A stretch of DNA of 64,000 bases. Origin: Isoetes taiwanensis. Taxonomy: Eukaryota > Streptophyta > Lycopodiopsida > Isoetales > Isoetaceae. The notes below the pieces were generated by a model. It was not told the DNA's origin and ran no database searches. It worked only from the letters and a program-made list of their open reading frames with translations. The first letter of the stretch is position 1. Each line of letters starts with the position of its first letter. Positions 23,081 to 34,984 of this stretch are shown one piece after another. A program made the translations under genes and the position numbers. The stretch is taken from assembly GCA_021234155.1 (NCBI GenBank), contig JAJEKV010000020.1, forward strand, positions 6,490,563 to 6,554,562. The letters are read 5' to 3'.

Positions 23081-24963
23081 GTTGCCTTTCACAGAATCCT
23101 TGCAAAAACTGTGATGCACAAATCTCTAAATTGTGGGATTTCCTAAAAGATACTTGCCAAATTCTGTGTTTAGGGGGGAGAGAGCCAAAGGTGTGGTGAG
23201 GGGATGTGAAAAGATGAGAAAAGAGGTGCAAATGTGAGGAAATAAGGTGATATGTGAATGCAGGTGTATGACTGGGATGTTTTCTGTAACAAAGTGGTGG
23301 AAATGATTGAAGAAAAAGCTTTGGGATGCAGTCAAACTTCCTTTGAATGCAAATGAAATATTTGAGCAAATTTCGCGTAATAGCTATTTGTTTAGCTAAA
23401 TCTAGATAATATCGATAACTTGAATTGATTTCAACTCATTTGTTGATCAAGATTGATGGGAAATTGTGGCAAAGTTCGCGAAGTGGTGGCACATAAAAAT
23501 GGGAAAACCCTCATTTTTGGAAAAAAAACTCAGAAATCGATTGAAGAAAGGGGAAACACCATGGATTGCTCAAGAAAACTTTTCTCAGATTATCTTAGGA
23601 ACATAATACACTGTCAGGTAATCCATTTGATCACTCTGAAATAGAATTTGTATCAGAACTCCAAAAATCTTGGCTTTCAAGAACAAGGGCGGGTTTCTAA
23701 TCAAAAATCTCCTCTCTTGTTGTGGAATACGGCTCGGATCATCTTTATAGACCTGTGTCAGGGTAGTTAGAGCTCCAATTTGTCTGCATATGGCCACGAA
23801 CTCTTCTTTCCCAAAAATAGGCAATATTCTCATTCTTGGCATGATCTCCATTAATTCGCATCCTCTTCATGATTCGATTGGTTCCGAGAGGTCGATTATG
23901 ACGGGCGAATCACTCGCATCACTCAAAGTCTTGTGGAAGCCGAGAATCATAGTACCCTAATGGATCTTGGCCGGATTTTCTTCAGTGGATATATCCCACA
24001 GGCCTAAATCGAAAAGTCAGCCCTGTGGATATATAGCCCGATCCACGCAAACTCTTAAATTGACGTGTCTTGCCCACGTGGGATTCGGTACCTCCACCGC
24101 CCACACGCCCGGGTGAGCCAATGGTGGGGGTGATTGGCTGAAAAGGAATCTAGGTCAGGGGGTGGTAGAATAGGACAATTTTTTACATTTTCTCAAAGGG
24201 CACGATTCCCAAGAATTGGAATTCAAGGGTCTATATAAGGTCTTTTTGGAAATTTTTTTGTGCGGTGGCATATTTTCATTGGGGCAACATGGTGATGTGG
24301 TCAAATTTTGGAAAATGGCACTTTGATTTTTGGCTAAAAAGGTGAATCAATGGTATTTGGACATGATGAAATGATGACTTGGCATAATGAAGGATGATGT
24401 GGCAAGGTCAAACATGGCTTTTGCCTAAGTGGATTTTCGAAATTTTAAATGCCCTTGATATTTTTTGATGAGGTGGCATGATTTTGACCCAAGTGGCAAA
24501 GATATAACCAAAGTTGGATGACAAAGCATTTTTGTGAGCAAGGTGGCCATCCTAGGTGGCATTTTGACTCTTGATGACGTGGCAAGGGTATTTTTTTTTG
24601 GAAAGTGTGTCTTTTGACTTTCTATTTTGACTTTCACTTGACTTTTTGACATCTTTGGCACTTTTGGATGATGACTAGGATGCCACTTGGCAAAGGTATA
24701 GATTTTTGGCATTTTGGGATTTTTAGGCATCTTTAGAAGCATATTTGGCTAGCGATAGGGGAAATTCAAGGAGAAATGGGAGATAGGCTCAAAAATTTGG
24801 GAAAAATCAAGGATGGCTAGTTTTGGCTAAAGGATTTGGCGGGGGTACTCACACGGCCTAGATTCTCTTTCAGCCTGATACCTTTCCTTAATAGCTCCTC
24901 CAATACTTAGAATTTTCTTCATATCTTCATTTCTTCTTCATGTTGCCACTTCAAGGGGCAACA
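23081..24963 (-). repeat. Gypsy 3' LTR
   Basis: The 1,883-bp LTR aligns end to end with 31417-33317 and has TG...CA ends. Long stretches are identical to the other LTR. Differences are small and cluster near 23371-23520, 23840-23965 and 24110-24130. Confidence 0.93.
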
Positions 24964-26110
24964 TCTTTAAAAAGAAAAAAATGGCTGGTCCCCAAACTTT
25001 GAAACTGTTAAAAACTTCTCCCGACATCCGGATTCGAATTATCCTGTTACGAAATATCAGAGCTTCTTAGAATGCAGCATAAAAGCATCTGAAAAGTGCA
25101 AATATATGAGAGTGAATGCCAAATCAATGCATCTCCTGTTCCTGAGATAATATAAGGTTTTCTTGAGGTCTTCATGAATGGAAAATGGTGCGTAATAGGA
25201 AACCTGGATAGAACTATGTGTACTTCACATTTTTGGTGATGAATTACGCAACTTTGAACACAATGACAACTTTTGAACATTTATAACTTTGTAGGGTCTG
25301 CTACCATGTTCTTTTGACTTCCCATAAGTGTTGAAACTTGGGGGGGACGTCAAAATTCTGCTTCAGTGATCTTGTGAACAAAACTTGATGCTTTTGGGGT
25401 TTCAGCTACCCATTCTTGTAGGAGTCTTGAAGAAATGACTTGGTAGATGGAGCTAGAATGTTATGGAAGGGTGCAGACACATTCTAAAAGATGTAATGTC
25501 CTGCAGATTTGCCCAAAAGAAAAAATGGTGGTGGTATAAAGCTGGCTAATGGGTAAAGGATGATCCTGCAAATGACATGAAATAGAGAGTTAGGAGATCG
25601 CTTTTTATGATGCAATGTGGATGAATAGCAACTGTAGGTGATGAATAAAAGTGGGAGCAAGGCTTATATGAATGGGAGGCCAATAAATGAAAAATGAATG
25701 GTATGGAAGACTAGGATGGTCCCGCAAATGACATGATGACTGATTAGTACTTCAATCCCGGCATTCATCACAAGATGTTCAAAGAACCTGTTCATGATGA
25801 TTTTGAGTTCCGCATATGAGCACAACTTTAGGAAGCAATGGTTTTTCCGGGCCGGCTTTTAAACGAACAACTAATGAACACGCAAATGACAATGTTAAAG
25901 ATCAAAACGCATATTTTTTTCTTTTTCACCTTTTCTTCTTTTTATTGTTTTCTCCCCATAGTGTTAGCAAATTATATCTAGAACAATTTCAACTACTTCA
26001 ACCTTTTTTTTAGACTACCTACAACTATACTAACTAGCATTAGCTAGTTTAGATCCAATAAGCTTTCAAGTGTTGTGCATTGAGAGGATTTGGCAAAATT
26101 CTCTCGGACT
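24964..26110. other. Gypsy 3' untranslated region
   Basis: This is non-coding sequence between the integrase stop and the 3' LTR. No gene is recognised and no clear sense-strand polypurine tract adjoins the LTR. A T-rich stretch lies at 25913-25940. Confidence 0.5.
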
Positions 26111-27130
26111 CTAACTCCTCGTAAGTAATATGAGTTGACTCCAAAGATGTGAAGAAATGACAAATGGACCTTCCCAATTTGCAGAAAACTTACCTAGAGT
26201 GGGATCTTTGTTTCTAGCTAACTTAAGCACCAAATCACCAACCTGATAGTTGACTTCTACTGCTTGTTTGTCAAATTTCTTCTTGATTTTCATCTTGTGT
26301 TCCGTTATCACCTGTAGAGTCTTATCTCTGAGTTCCTCAAGGGCTAGCATCTGCTGTAGCCTGCACCAGATAGCATCCTCTTCACTTTTGACTTGTATTT
26401 GCATCGTCCTTGGCGAAAGTACCTGCAACTCAAAGGGTAGAATGACACTAGTACCATACACAATAGAGGCAGGAGTGTTTTTTATAGCCACTTTATAAGT
26501 GGTTCTGTAGGACCAAAGGGCATAGATCAACTTTGTATGCCAGCTTCTTGGAAACCTATCTACTGTCTTCTTCATAATGGATATCAGAGTTTTATTGGTG
26601 GATTCTGCCTGGCCATTTCCCTGAGGGTAGTAAGCAGAACTTTTTGTATGTCTTATCTCAAGCAATTGGGTAAGCTTGTCTATTACTTCATTCATAAAAG
26701 GCGTTCCTCCGTAAAACAATCTTCAATGGTACTCCAAACCTAGCACATATATTAGACAATAGGAAACTTGCCGTGGTATCTCAGATTGGCACTTGTCAAT
26801 GGAGTTGCTTCAGCCCATTTAGTGAAGAAGTCTCAGAAAGCAACTAGGATGTATTCATGTCCGGGCAGAGGAAGATGGGTGTATAGGACCAACATAATCT
26901 AATCCCCAAACAAGAAATGGGCCGGGGGCCACAATAGGTGAAAGGGGAGGTACCTTCAAAGCGCTTTGTCGGCATGCTTTTGACAAATGTAACAACTCTC
27001 AAGCACGCACCTTTTGACATCATGGTGAAGTGTAGGCCAATAGTATCCGTAACTTAGAATTTTTTCTTGGTCGTGGCATCCATAGAATAGTGTCCACCAC
27101 AAAGCAGAGGTCATGAGCATGTCTTAGAGC
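26111..27130 (-). pseudogene. Gypsy integrase
   Basis: The upstream part (27040-26750) reads CYICQKHADKAL, the end of the HHCC zinc-binding domain, and a broken catalytic core with FFTKWAEATPL. The open part (26719-26111) holds the end of the core (SSAYYPQGNGQAESTNKTLI, with the final catalytic Glu) and a C-terminal domain (VGDLVLKLARN, GKFSANWEGPFVI). In-frame stops in the first part abolish function. The enzyme would insert the cDNA into chromosomes. Confidence 0.9.
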
Positions 27131-27198
27131 TTGTACTGTTCTTCTTCACCAAGCACCTCAACAAAATCGTGGAAGGCATCTTCCTACATAAAATGTCC

Positions 27199-28761
27199 TC
27201 AACCAAAGACATATGTTAGACATCTTTTCCTAAACTTAACTTTCTCAGATGGTGAAAATGTGGCAGGGACCTCTTGATGTTTTAGATAATTGACAATGGG
27301 TTGCATCCAAGACCTGGCTTCTCCAACTAAATGACATACCTCTTCTTCTGTTTGATCCTCTTCAGAGGTCAAATCATATTTGTAGAAGGCATAGGGTATG
27401 AAACTACTCGGATCCTTTTCTGTTTTGACAAGGTGGACTTCAATGGCAAAGTCTTGAAGCATGGCAGCCCACTTATAGAACTTGGTCTTCAGGGCTTGTT
27501 TACCATACAACATTGGAAGAGGATTGACCTTCATATAGACTTGAATCTTTGGAGCTTGCATCAGAAGATGGGGGAATTTAGTGGTCAAAAATATTAGGGC
27601 AGCAGCAGACTTCTCTAGGACTGGGTAATTCACCTCTGTGTCTGACCACTGCTTTCCTGCATAGTTTAGTACCCTTTTGTTCTGAAATAAGGCTAATCCT
27701 ACAGCAAATGATGTAACTGTTATATAAACTTGGAAATCTTCATTTGGTTTAGGGGCAAGAAGGGTTACCTTCTTGTTGAGCTCTTCTTTGATCAATTCAA
27801 ATGCCCTTTGACAATCTTCATTCCACTCAACTGGAACCTTTTGACTTGTATTTTTGGATACATACCCTACTTTGGTGAGCTTGGTGATAGGTCTCAAAAT
27901 GTGAGAGAAGTTGGGGATGTAGATCCTCAAGCCTTGAAGTGTACCAACAAAACCTTTGATCTGCTTCAATGTTTTAGGTACTGGGAGGTCGAGAACTATT
28001 GTCGCCTTTGTCCGCAAAGAATCTGAACTCCTTCTTCGATATCCGATGGCCTAACAAAGACACCTTTGTCAGTCAAAACAAACACTTCTTTGGATTTAAG
28101 TTCACACCATCGATCCGCGCACAAAGAAAACATATTAGAGATTGTTTTGAGATGATCTCCCAAAGAGGTGGCCAGAGTCAAATCATCGGAAAAGCCCCGA
28201 AATTTTGGGGAGATAATGACTCAAAAATATTGTTCATTGCCCTCCGAAGGTTGCGGGGGCATTTTTCAAGCCAAATGGCATTCTTAGCATCATATAAGTT
28301 CCCCAAGGTGTAATGAAGGCGTTTTTTCTTTGTGATAAAGGATCAACTTCTATTTGGTTGAAACCAGAGAAGCCATCCATAAGAGAATAGACTTCTTTTC
28401 CACTCATGGTATGCAAAACTTCTTCTAGAAACGGTAGGGGGTAGCAGTCTTTGATTGTAACCTTATTGATATCTCTATAATCAATACAAATTCTAAGTTG
28501 GCCACTCCTCTTCTTGACTGGCACAATGCAAGACAACCACTCAGGTTCCAATGTCTCACATATCAGCTTAGAACTCTCCATAGTTTTTAATTCTTCATAG
28601 ATAAGTGGGCGAAAGAAGGCGTAATTTATCCTCCTTAATTTCTGCTGAACAGGATCAGAGCCCTCTTTTACTTTTATTTCAAATTTTGCTTTAGAGGGAG
28701 GAATCCCTTTTAGTTCAGAGTAATCCCAAGCAAAGACATCTGAGAATTCTTGACACAGCAT
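27199..28761 (-). pseudogene. Gypsy reverse transcriptase and RNase H
   Basis: The N-terminal part (28761-28234) has DVFAWDYSELKGIPP, ELKTMESSKLI, RICIDYRDINKVTIKDCYPL, SLMDGFSGFNQIEVD and LRMPFGLKNAPATF. A frameshift then crosses the catalytic D-D motif region; LADDLTLATSLGDHL near 28180 is consistent with the YxDD box. The thumb (28017 onward: GFVGTLQGLRIYIPNFSHI) leads to the gypsy RNase H (VYITVTSFAVGLALFQNKR, near 27750). At least two frameshifts separate the parts. Confidence 0.92.
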
Positions 28762-28962
28762 AGGAAATGAGTTGAAGCAAGGCTCAGGAGCTTTTGGACC
28801 AACTTTCAGGGTTCTGGTTTGGCCATTCTTTTGGATACAAATGACTTGCTCTCTGCTTGCTTCCTCTATCCCTATAGTTAGAATTGGGCAAGTCTGTGAG
28901 AGGTTCAGTTCTTCTTCCCGAAAGGCTCCTTCAGCCTAAAAAAAAAATCCAATATGGTACCT

Positions 28963-29420
28963 TTAGCTAGCTTTGTCTACTTCACTATTCAAATGCCTAG
29001 GGATATGCTCTATAGTCCGGGCCTCAAATTTGTCTAACGGTCCCAAAACCTCTTCTTTAAGTTGTACTAACCTTGAATGCTTGGTTTGGTATACCTCTTG
29101 GACTTGATTGCACACGAGCTGAGAGTCCCCCTTTATATTCAGCTTCTTGATTCCCATCATGTAAGCTTCTTGGAGACCTGCAATTAAAGCTTGATACTCT
29201 GCCTCATTAGAGGTTATATTCTTGTGAATTCTTCTTTGTTTTAGCCATCGCCAAAGCCTCTGGGGCTTTTAATGATGGCAGCAGCACAGGCTAGGCTCAA
29301 CTTCCTGCTACAACTGCCATCAAAGAACAATGTATGAGTATGCTCATCAAGTTTTTGCTCTTCTTCTTCCAAAAGTGGATCTACATAGATGTTGTACACA
29401 CCTACATCTTTATAAATTAG
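28963..29420 (-). pseudogene. Archaeal-type RNase H located upstream of the RT
   Basis: The four acidic catalytic positions can be seen in order: LFFDGSCSRK (29390), TSNEAEYQALIAGLQEA (about 29210-29160), KLNIKGDSQLVCNQVQ (about 29140) and EHIPRHLNSEVDKAS (about 29005). This is the RVT_3/archaeal-like RNase H that Tat elements carry beside their own RNase H. In well-known Tat and Ogre elements it follows the retroviral-type RNase H, before integrase. Here it lies between protease and reverse transcriptase. A frameshift near 29245 breaks it. Confidence 0.85.
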
Positions 29421-29457
29421 TGCATCATCAATTGAAAAGGCAAATTCTTCTTGGAGT

Positions 29458-30529
29458 TTACCTTCCCGGGTTGTAGAGTGTGACTTCTTGCTTACCATCC
29501 GTTATTGTGCATTTACCTCCTCCCCAATCGGCTTTGCGTAAACCACCACCGAGCCATTTCCTGCCCAAAAGAAGGTCATAGCTGCCAATCTGAGAAGGAA
29601 ACTGTACTACAACAAAGTCCAGGGTCATCTTGATGCCCCCTACATCTGTCAAGACATCATTAACGACTCCTTTTGGTTGTACACTCTCATTAGCAAAAGA
29701 TTTTAGAATAATTGGGGCTGCAGTGATTTTTAACTCTAAAGAGTCCATAATATGTAAAGGCATGATATTTATACCGAGCCTCCATCCAAGATGACTTTAG
29801 AGAGTGTTTTACCTTCGACTTGAGCTTCACATGAGAATATACCGGGGTCTTTCCCAACTCTAGAAATGTTGTGGACAATAGGGTTGAATTCTCCTCTATA
29901 AGTGTTTTGACACGCTCTCTATAGGAAGGTGCTATTCTTAACAAGGTCAAAACATCTAGGGTGACTCTAGTAGGCTTCAACACCTGGTCAACTTCACCTA
30001 ACACAGCAGACTTGTCATTCTGAGGTGAAACTGGCTCTGTAACCACAGAGGGCAGAGGAGCTATGCTATTTCTAGGTATGTTGGCTTGCTGAGGTCTGGA
30101 TCTTAGGCTATAGGGAGTACTAGCAGCCAAGACCTCTTCTTCTCTTCGAAGTTCATCACCTCCTTCTACTGTAATCAAAGAAACAGCATGAGAAGAGGAT
30201 GCATCTACAGTCTTACCTTTTTCTTTCAACATATACTCTTTGATCCTGCACCTGTCTTCATAATGGCATGTTTCTTTACAATATGAACACACAGGGCACT
30301 CCTTACCAGTGTGGCCCTTTCTATCACATCTAGGGCAAGGCTTGGACCAGCAACTACTTTCTGAATGGCCTGATTTCTTACAGTAGGTACAGTGTTTTCT
30401 ACTTTGTGTAGAATCTGAAGACTTGAAATCGGATGCTTCATCTCTGGGTGCTGGAGCCTTCTTGAGCTCAGAGAGTTGCTTGGTAACCTCCATAAGTGTC
30501 TCCGCTAGATCCGGCATGTTGGGTTGCAA
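29458..30529 (-). pseudogene. Gypsy zinc knuckles and aspartic protease
   Basis: Three CX2CX4HX4C zinc knuckles occur in tandem between 30420 and 30240: CTYCKKSGHSESSC, CPRCDRKGHTGKEC and CSYCKETCHYEDRC. They belong to the nucleocapsid part of gag. After a linker the protease active site reads ILDGGSV (about 29800), with DGG in place of the usual DSG/DTG. A one-base insertion follows it, and the flap and C-terminal motif YDLLLGRKWLGG is at about 29555. Confidence 0.85.
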
Positions 30530-30666
30530 TTTTGAGGTTAGTAGCTTGCAACTTAGAAATCTCTTCTCTCATATCTTCTTCAAAAGAATTTTTTCTTCTT
30601 CACTTTGTATTACACACGGGTTCATAGTTAGTCTCTAAATCATTGAAATAATCAAGATCAACGTGC

Positions 30667-31456
30667 TCAAAAGTAGAAAATGCAGCCCTTAGCCCTGCTG
30701 ATCTCAATTGCTTTGGAAAATACCCTTGGTAATGTCTCAAAACGTTGTTGTTGATGTATTTTCATTAACTTCTTGTAAACAGGAGGTCTGAACTTCAAAC
30801 CATGCAAGAAAGCAGTGATCAAATGCAAAGGAGGATTATCTACACCCTTTGACTCACACTTTATCACATGCTCTCCAAATCTATCAACATAAGCTTCTAT
30901 GCTTTCATCACTTCTAATAGAAAGAGAATGCGATTCTTTGAAGCAAAGTTTAGGAGTCACAGATTCGCCAAACCTATCAATGAATCTGCTCCTCATCTCT
31001 TCAAATGTGTGAACACCATAAATCTTTCTTTGAGTGTTAAACCATTTAGTAGCAAGATCATCGATAAAAAGAAAGCTTGAACAATTCCAACTTAGTCATA
31101 CCTCTAGGAGCATGATTCCTAAAATAATCATCAAATGAGTTTAAAAATACCTCAAGGGGTTTCTTTCTGTCATAAAGGGGCTGTGAAGGAGGCGTCTCCA
31201 ACCTGAAGATAGGGTCAGCATAGTTGCCTAGGGTGTGCTTTGCTGGCCAAGGCCGCCTTCTTTGCCAACAACCAGTGCTCCAGAGGCATATCTTCAAGAT
31301 GGCTAGGCTCTCCATCACCATCCATATCTGTGCAGTCTTCCTTGGGTGCCTCACCATGAGGGCTCTCAGTTTTTTGCAAGAGTTTTTTAAGGAATCCCGG
31401 TAGGACCTCCAAAAGATGTTGCCTTTCACAGAATCCTTGCAAAAACTGTGATGCAC
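30667..31456 (-). pseudogene. Gypsy gag
   Basis: Two open pieces represent gag: 31215-31058 with PLYDRKKPLEVFLNSFDDYF, and 30996-30667 with RSRFIDRFGESVTPKLCFKE and SIEAYVDRFGEHV. The arrangement follows the retrotransposon gag capsid fold. Upstream codons (ESPHGEAPKEDCTDMDGDGE) are in yet another frame. Frameshifts make it non-functional. Confidence 0.8.
31391..31411 (-). promoter_or_regulatory. Gypsy primer binding site
   Basis: Next to the inner end of the right (5') LTR, separated by five bases, the minus strand reads TGGAGGTCCTACCGGG and continues for 21 bases. The complement matches the last bases of a tRNA (acceptor strand ...TAGGACC-N-CCA plus part of the T arm). A glutamine tRNA is my best guess, but I cannot confirm the identity. 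Confidence 0.75.
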
Positions 31457-33317
31457 AAATCTCTAAATTGTGGGATTTCCTAAAAAATACTTGCCAAATT
31501 CTGTGTTTAGGGGGGAGAGAGCCAAAGGTGTGGTGAGGGGATGTGAAAAGATGAGAAAAGAGGTGCAAATGTGAGGAAATAAGGTGATATGTGAATGCAG
31601 GTGTATGACTGGGATGTTTTCTGTAACAAAGTGGTGGAAATGATTGAAGAAAAAGCTTTGGGATGCAGTCAAACTTCCTTTGAATGCAAATGAAATATTT
31701 GAGCAAATTCTGGCAGAATAGCTATTTGTTTAGCTAAATCTAGATAATATCAGATAACTTGAATTGATTTCAACTCATTTGTTGATCAAGATTGATGGGA
31801 AATTCGTGGCAAAGTTCGCCAGAAGTGGACTGGCACATAAAAAATGGGAAAACCCTAATTTTTTGAAAAAAACTCAGAAATCGATTGAAGAAAGGGGAAA
31901 CACCATGGATTGCTCAAGAAAACTTTTCTCAGATTATCTTAGGAACATAATACACTGTCAGGTAATCCATTTGATCACTCTGAAATAGAATTTGTATCAG
32001 AACTCCAAAAATCTTGGCTTTCAAGAACAAGGGCGGGTTTCTAATCAAAAATCTCCTCTCTTGTTGTGGAATACGGCTCGGATCATCTTTATAGACCTGT
32101 GTCAGGGTAGTTAGAGCTCCAATTTGTCTGCATATGGCCACGAACTCTTCTTTCCCAAAAATAGGCAATATTCTGTTCTTGGCATGATCTCCATTAATTC
32201 GGCATCCTCTTCATGATTCGATTGGTTTCAGAGGTCGATTATGATCGGGCGAACTGCTCTGCATCACTCAAAGTGCGCGGGAAGCCGAGAATCATAGAAC
32301 CCTAATGGATCTTGGCCGGATTTTCTTCAGTGGATATATCCCACAGGCCTAAATCGAAAAGTCAGCCCTGTGGATATATAGCCCGATCCACGCAAACTCT
32401 TAAATTGACGTGTCTTGCCCACGTGGGATTCGGTACCTCCACCGCCCCACACGCCCGGGTGAGCCACGTGGAGGGGGGTGATTGGCTGAAAAGGAATCTA
32501 GGTCAGGGGGGGTGGTAGAATAGGACAATTTTTTTACATTTTCTCAAAGGGCACGATTCCCAAGAATTGGAATTCAAGGGTCTATATAAGGTCTTTTTTG
32601 GAAATTTTTTGTGCCAGGTGGCATATTTTCATTGGGGCAACATGGTGATGTGGTCAAATTTTGGAAAATGGCACTTTGATTTTTTGGCTAAAAAAGGTGA
32701 ATCAATGGTGACTGGACATGATGAAATGATGACTTGGCATAATGAAGGATGATGTGGCAAGGTCAAACATGGCTTTTGCCTAAGTGGATTTTCGAAATTT
32801 TAAATGCCCCTTGATATTTTTGATGAGGTGGCATGATTTTGACCCAAGTGGCAAAGATATAACCAAAGTTGGATGACAAAGCATTTTTGTGAGCAAGGTG
32901 GCCATCCTAGGTGGCATTTTGACTCTTGATGACGTGGCAAGGGTATTTTTTGGAAAGTGTGTCTTTTGACTTTCTATTTTGACTTTCACTTGACTTTTTG
33001 ACATTTTTGGCACTTTTGGATGATGACTAGGATGCCACTTGGCAAAGGTATAGATTTTTTGGCATTTTGGGATTTTTAGGCATCTTTAGAAGCATATTTG
33101 GCTAGCGATAGGGGAAATTCAAGGAGAAATGGGAGATAGGCTCAAAAAATTTGGGAAAAATCAAGGATGGCTAGTTTTGGCTAAAGGATTTGGCAGGGGT
33201 ACTCACCTGGCCTAGATTCTCTTTCAGCCTGATACCTTTCCTTAATAGCTCCTCCAATACTTAGAATTTTCTTCATATCTTCATTTCTTCTTCATGTTGC
33301 CACTTCAAGGGGCAACA
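31417..33317 (-). repeat. Gypsy 5' LTR
   Basis: The 1,901-bp LTR pairs with 23081-24963. On the minus strand it would carry the promoter of the element. A CACGTGGG motif at 32419 and CCACGTGG at 32464 are G-box-like. Neither has been tested. Confidence 0.92.
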
Positions 33318-33322
33318 GGTGC

Positions 33323-34190
33323 GCCATGTAAGTTCTTCGATCAACTATATTAAACTAGGCGCTCAAGAATTTTTGATTCAAATGCAGAAAGTAATGGACG
33401 CAATCTGGTGGCGTAAAGGAGTGATCATTGAATTACTCAGCAAATTCAAATGCAAATTTCAAATTCCCCCCACACATGTTTATTTAATAAAGGACAATAT
33501 TTAATAATTTTATTTGGGACACGTACGCAATGTCATTATATCTGGCGCACATGTGGATATTCAAATTTTGTTTGAATTTCAAATTTGAATTGTGGACCCA
33601 TGGCCCACCGGCCCCTCATTATAATTCTCAAATACAGAGGGTTGCCATGTGGCGCCCTGCTAATCATGAATGCAAGATCGCCACGTGGCGTCCCAATGAC
33701 TTGGGAACCACAGCAGCTGCCCATTATTTATGGACTACAACGGTCCATTTTAATAGAAACTCGACACTTGTCATAAGCCAGTGCGCCCTCGGTGCATGAT
33801 TATTTTAAAAGTATTCTTTTGTCTGAATAGCCGCATATTCAACGGTTCCAAGCTCCGCTTCCGAAGAAGACGCTTTGCTGTCACTAGGATCTACGACAAG
33901 GCGCCCATCCACATCAAGGCGACACATCCTCCTCTGTATTGCTGATGGAAAGTCGCCCCACCAAGGGAGGCAAAGATAAGGCTTGCACCATTCTCTGGTT
34001 ACTATAATTGTTTCTTATCTTTTTATATGTTTAAATAACCGCAATGGCATCTATTTTATCCTATAACTGTTCCCCCTTTGCTTGAAAAGAAGCATGCACC
34101 TCCTGATTCTGAGTTTGTCCTCAAGTTGCTGCAATAATCTACCGCTTTTCCTTTAAGTACCACTTTCACAAGTACCTTCCCTTGCCCCTA
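33323..34190. other. Unassigned AT-rich sequence with CACGTGG motifs
   Basis: No gene is recognised. GGCGCCCTG and CGCCACGTGGCG stretches (33650-33690) and a TTTGAATTTCAAATTTGAATT repeat resemble the style of 10620-10980, so the two places may be parts of one repeat family. Identity is too low to prove it by eye. Confidence 0.4.
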
Positions 34191-34202
34191 GGGAAACTTA
34201 GA

Positions 34203-34862
34203 GAAATTGGGCGCCCACACGTTTTGGCCCCAAGAATATGCATCTGCTTCCAGGGCATGGAGGGACATCTGGGGCAAAATGGGCGACCGCCCAATTTTTT
34301 CTTCGAACTCCTCGTCCTGAACCAGTTCACACTTGGTGCCCAATTTCTGTGCATCTTTGGGCAGGTCATCCATTTGACTGCAAAGTGGAAAATTGGGCGC
34401 CCGCCCAATTTCCCTAACAAGTGTCTATGCCTCCAGACTTGTCAAATTGGGCGCCCGCTCTATTCCTCAATCTGTGCAGGTCATGTACTTGACAGTTGCC
34501 TTGAACAATTCCACCTTACTTCACACTTAGGAAATTGGGCACCCGCCCAATTTCCCTAACAAGTGTATATGCCTCAAGATCATCCACCGCTAGACCACTT
34601 GTCAAATTGGGCGCCCGCCCTATTCTCTATGCAGGTCATGTACTTGACAGCTGCCTTGAACCATTCCACCTTACTTCACACTTGGCAAATTAGGCGCCCG
34701 CCCAATTTCTCCAGCAAGTGCCTCTCACTGGCAAATTCGGTCGCCCAATTTCTCACAAGAGCCTCCTTGCGAAGCCAATTAATTCCTTCACCACAACTTG
34801 GTAATTGGGCGCCTGTCCAATTTTCTCTAGGTCTATGAAATTGGGCCTCCGCCCAATTTGAC
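34203..34862. repeat. GC-rich palindrome array 3
   Basis: Ten copies of the TTGGGCGNCCGCCCAA palindrome or single-arm derivatives lie at about 34203, 34276, 34389, 34442, 34530, 34602, 34685, 34732, 34800 and 34838. Parts of the spacers are themselves repeated (AACAAGTGTMTATGCCTC; GCAGGTCATGTACTTGACAG), so the array partly grew by duplication of units of about 150 bp. Confidence 0.82.
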
Positions 34863-34984
34863 AGAATTGAAATCCTTTCAACATTTCATAGTGCTTTTTG
34901 AAACCGTGTCATTACTTAATAGCAGTGTTTAATTCATGTTTGATGCAATGCAAGACTAATGGCAAAGACAAAACAAACCGCCTG

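Larger units (their letters stand above)
23076..33322 (-). mobile_element. Ty3/gypsy LTR retrotransposon, Tat-like, with extra RNase H
   Basis: Two LTRs (23081-24963 and 31417-33317) start TGTTGCC and end GGCAACA. They are flanked by the 5-bp duplication GGTGC (23076-23080 and 33318-33322). Transcription is on the minus strand. The domain order is gag, three CCHC zinc knuckles, protease, archaeal-type RNase H, reverse transcriptase, RNase H, integrase. Total length is 10,237 bp. Frameshifts occur in every ORF, so this copy is not autonomous. The primer binding site adjoins the right LTR. The DGG-type protease site and second RNase H point to the Tat group. Confidence 0.93.

Noticed and set aside
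22899-23369. A 156-codon minus-strand ORF and its copy at 31215-31706
   Set aside because: Both lie mostly within the gypsy LTRs and show low-complexity codon content. They are LTR sequence, and the extension of the second copy merely reads into gag.
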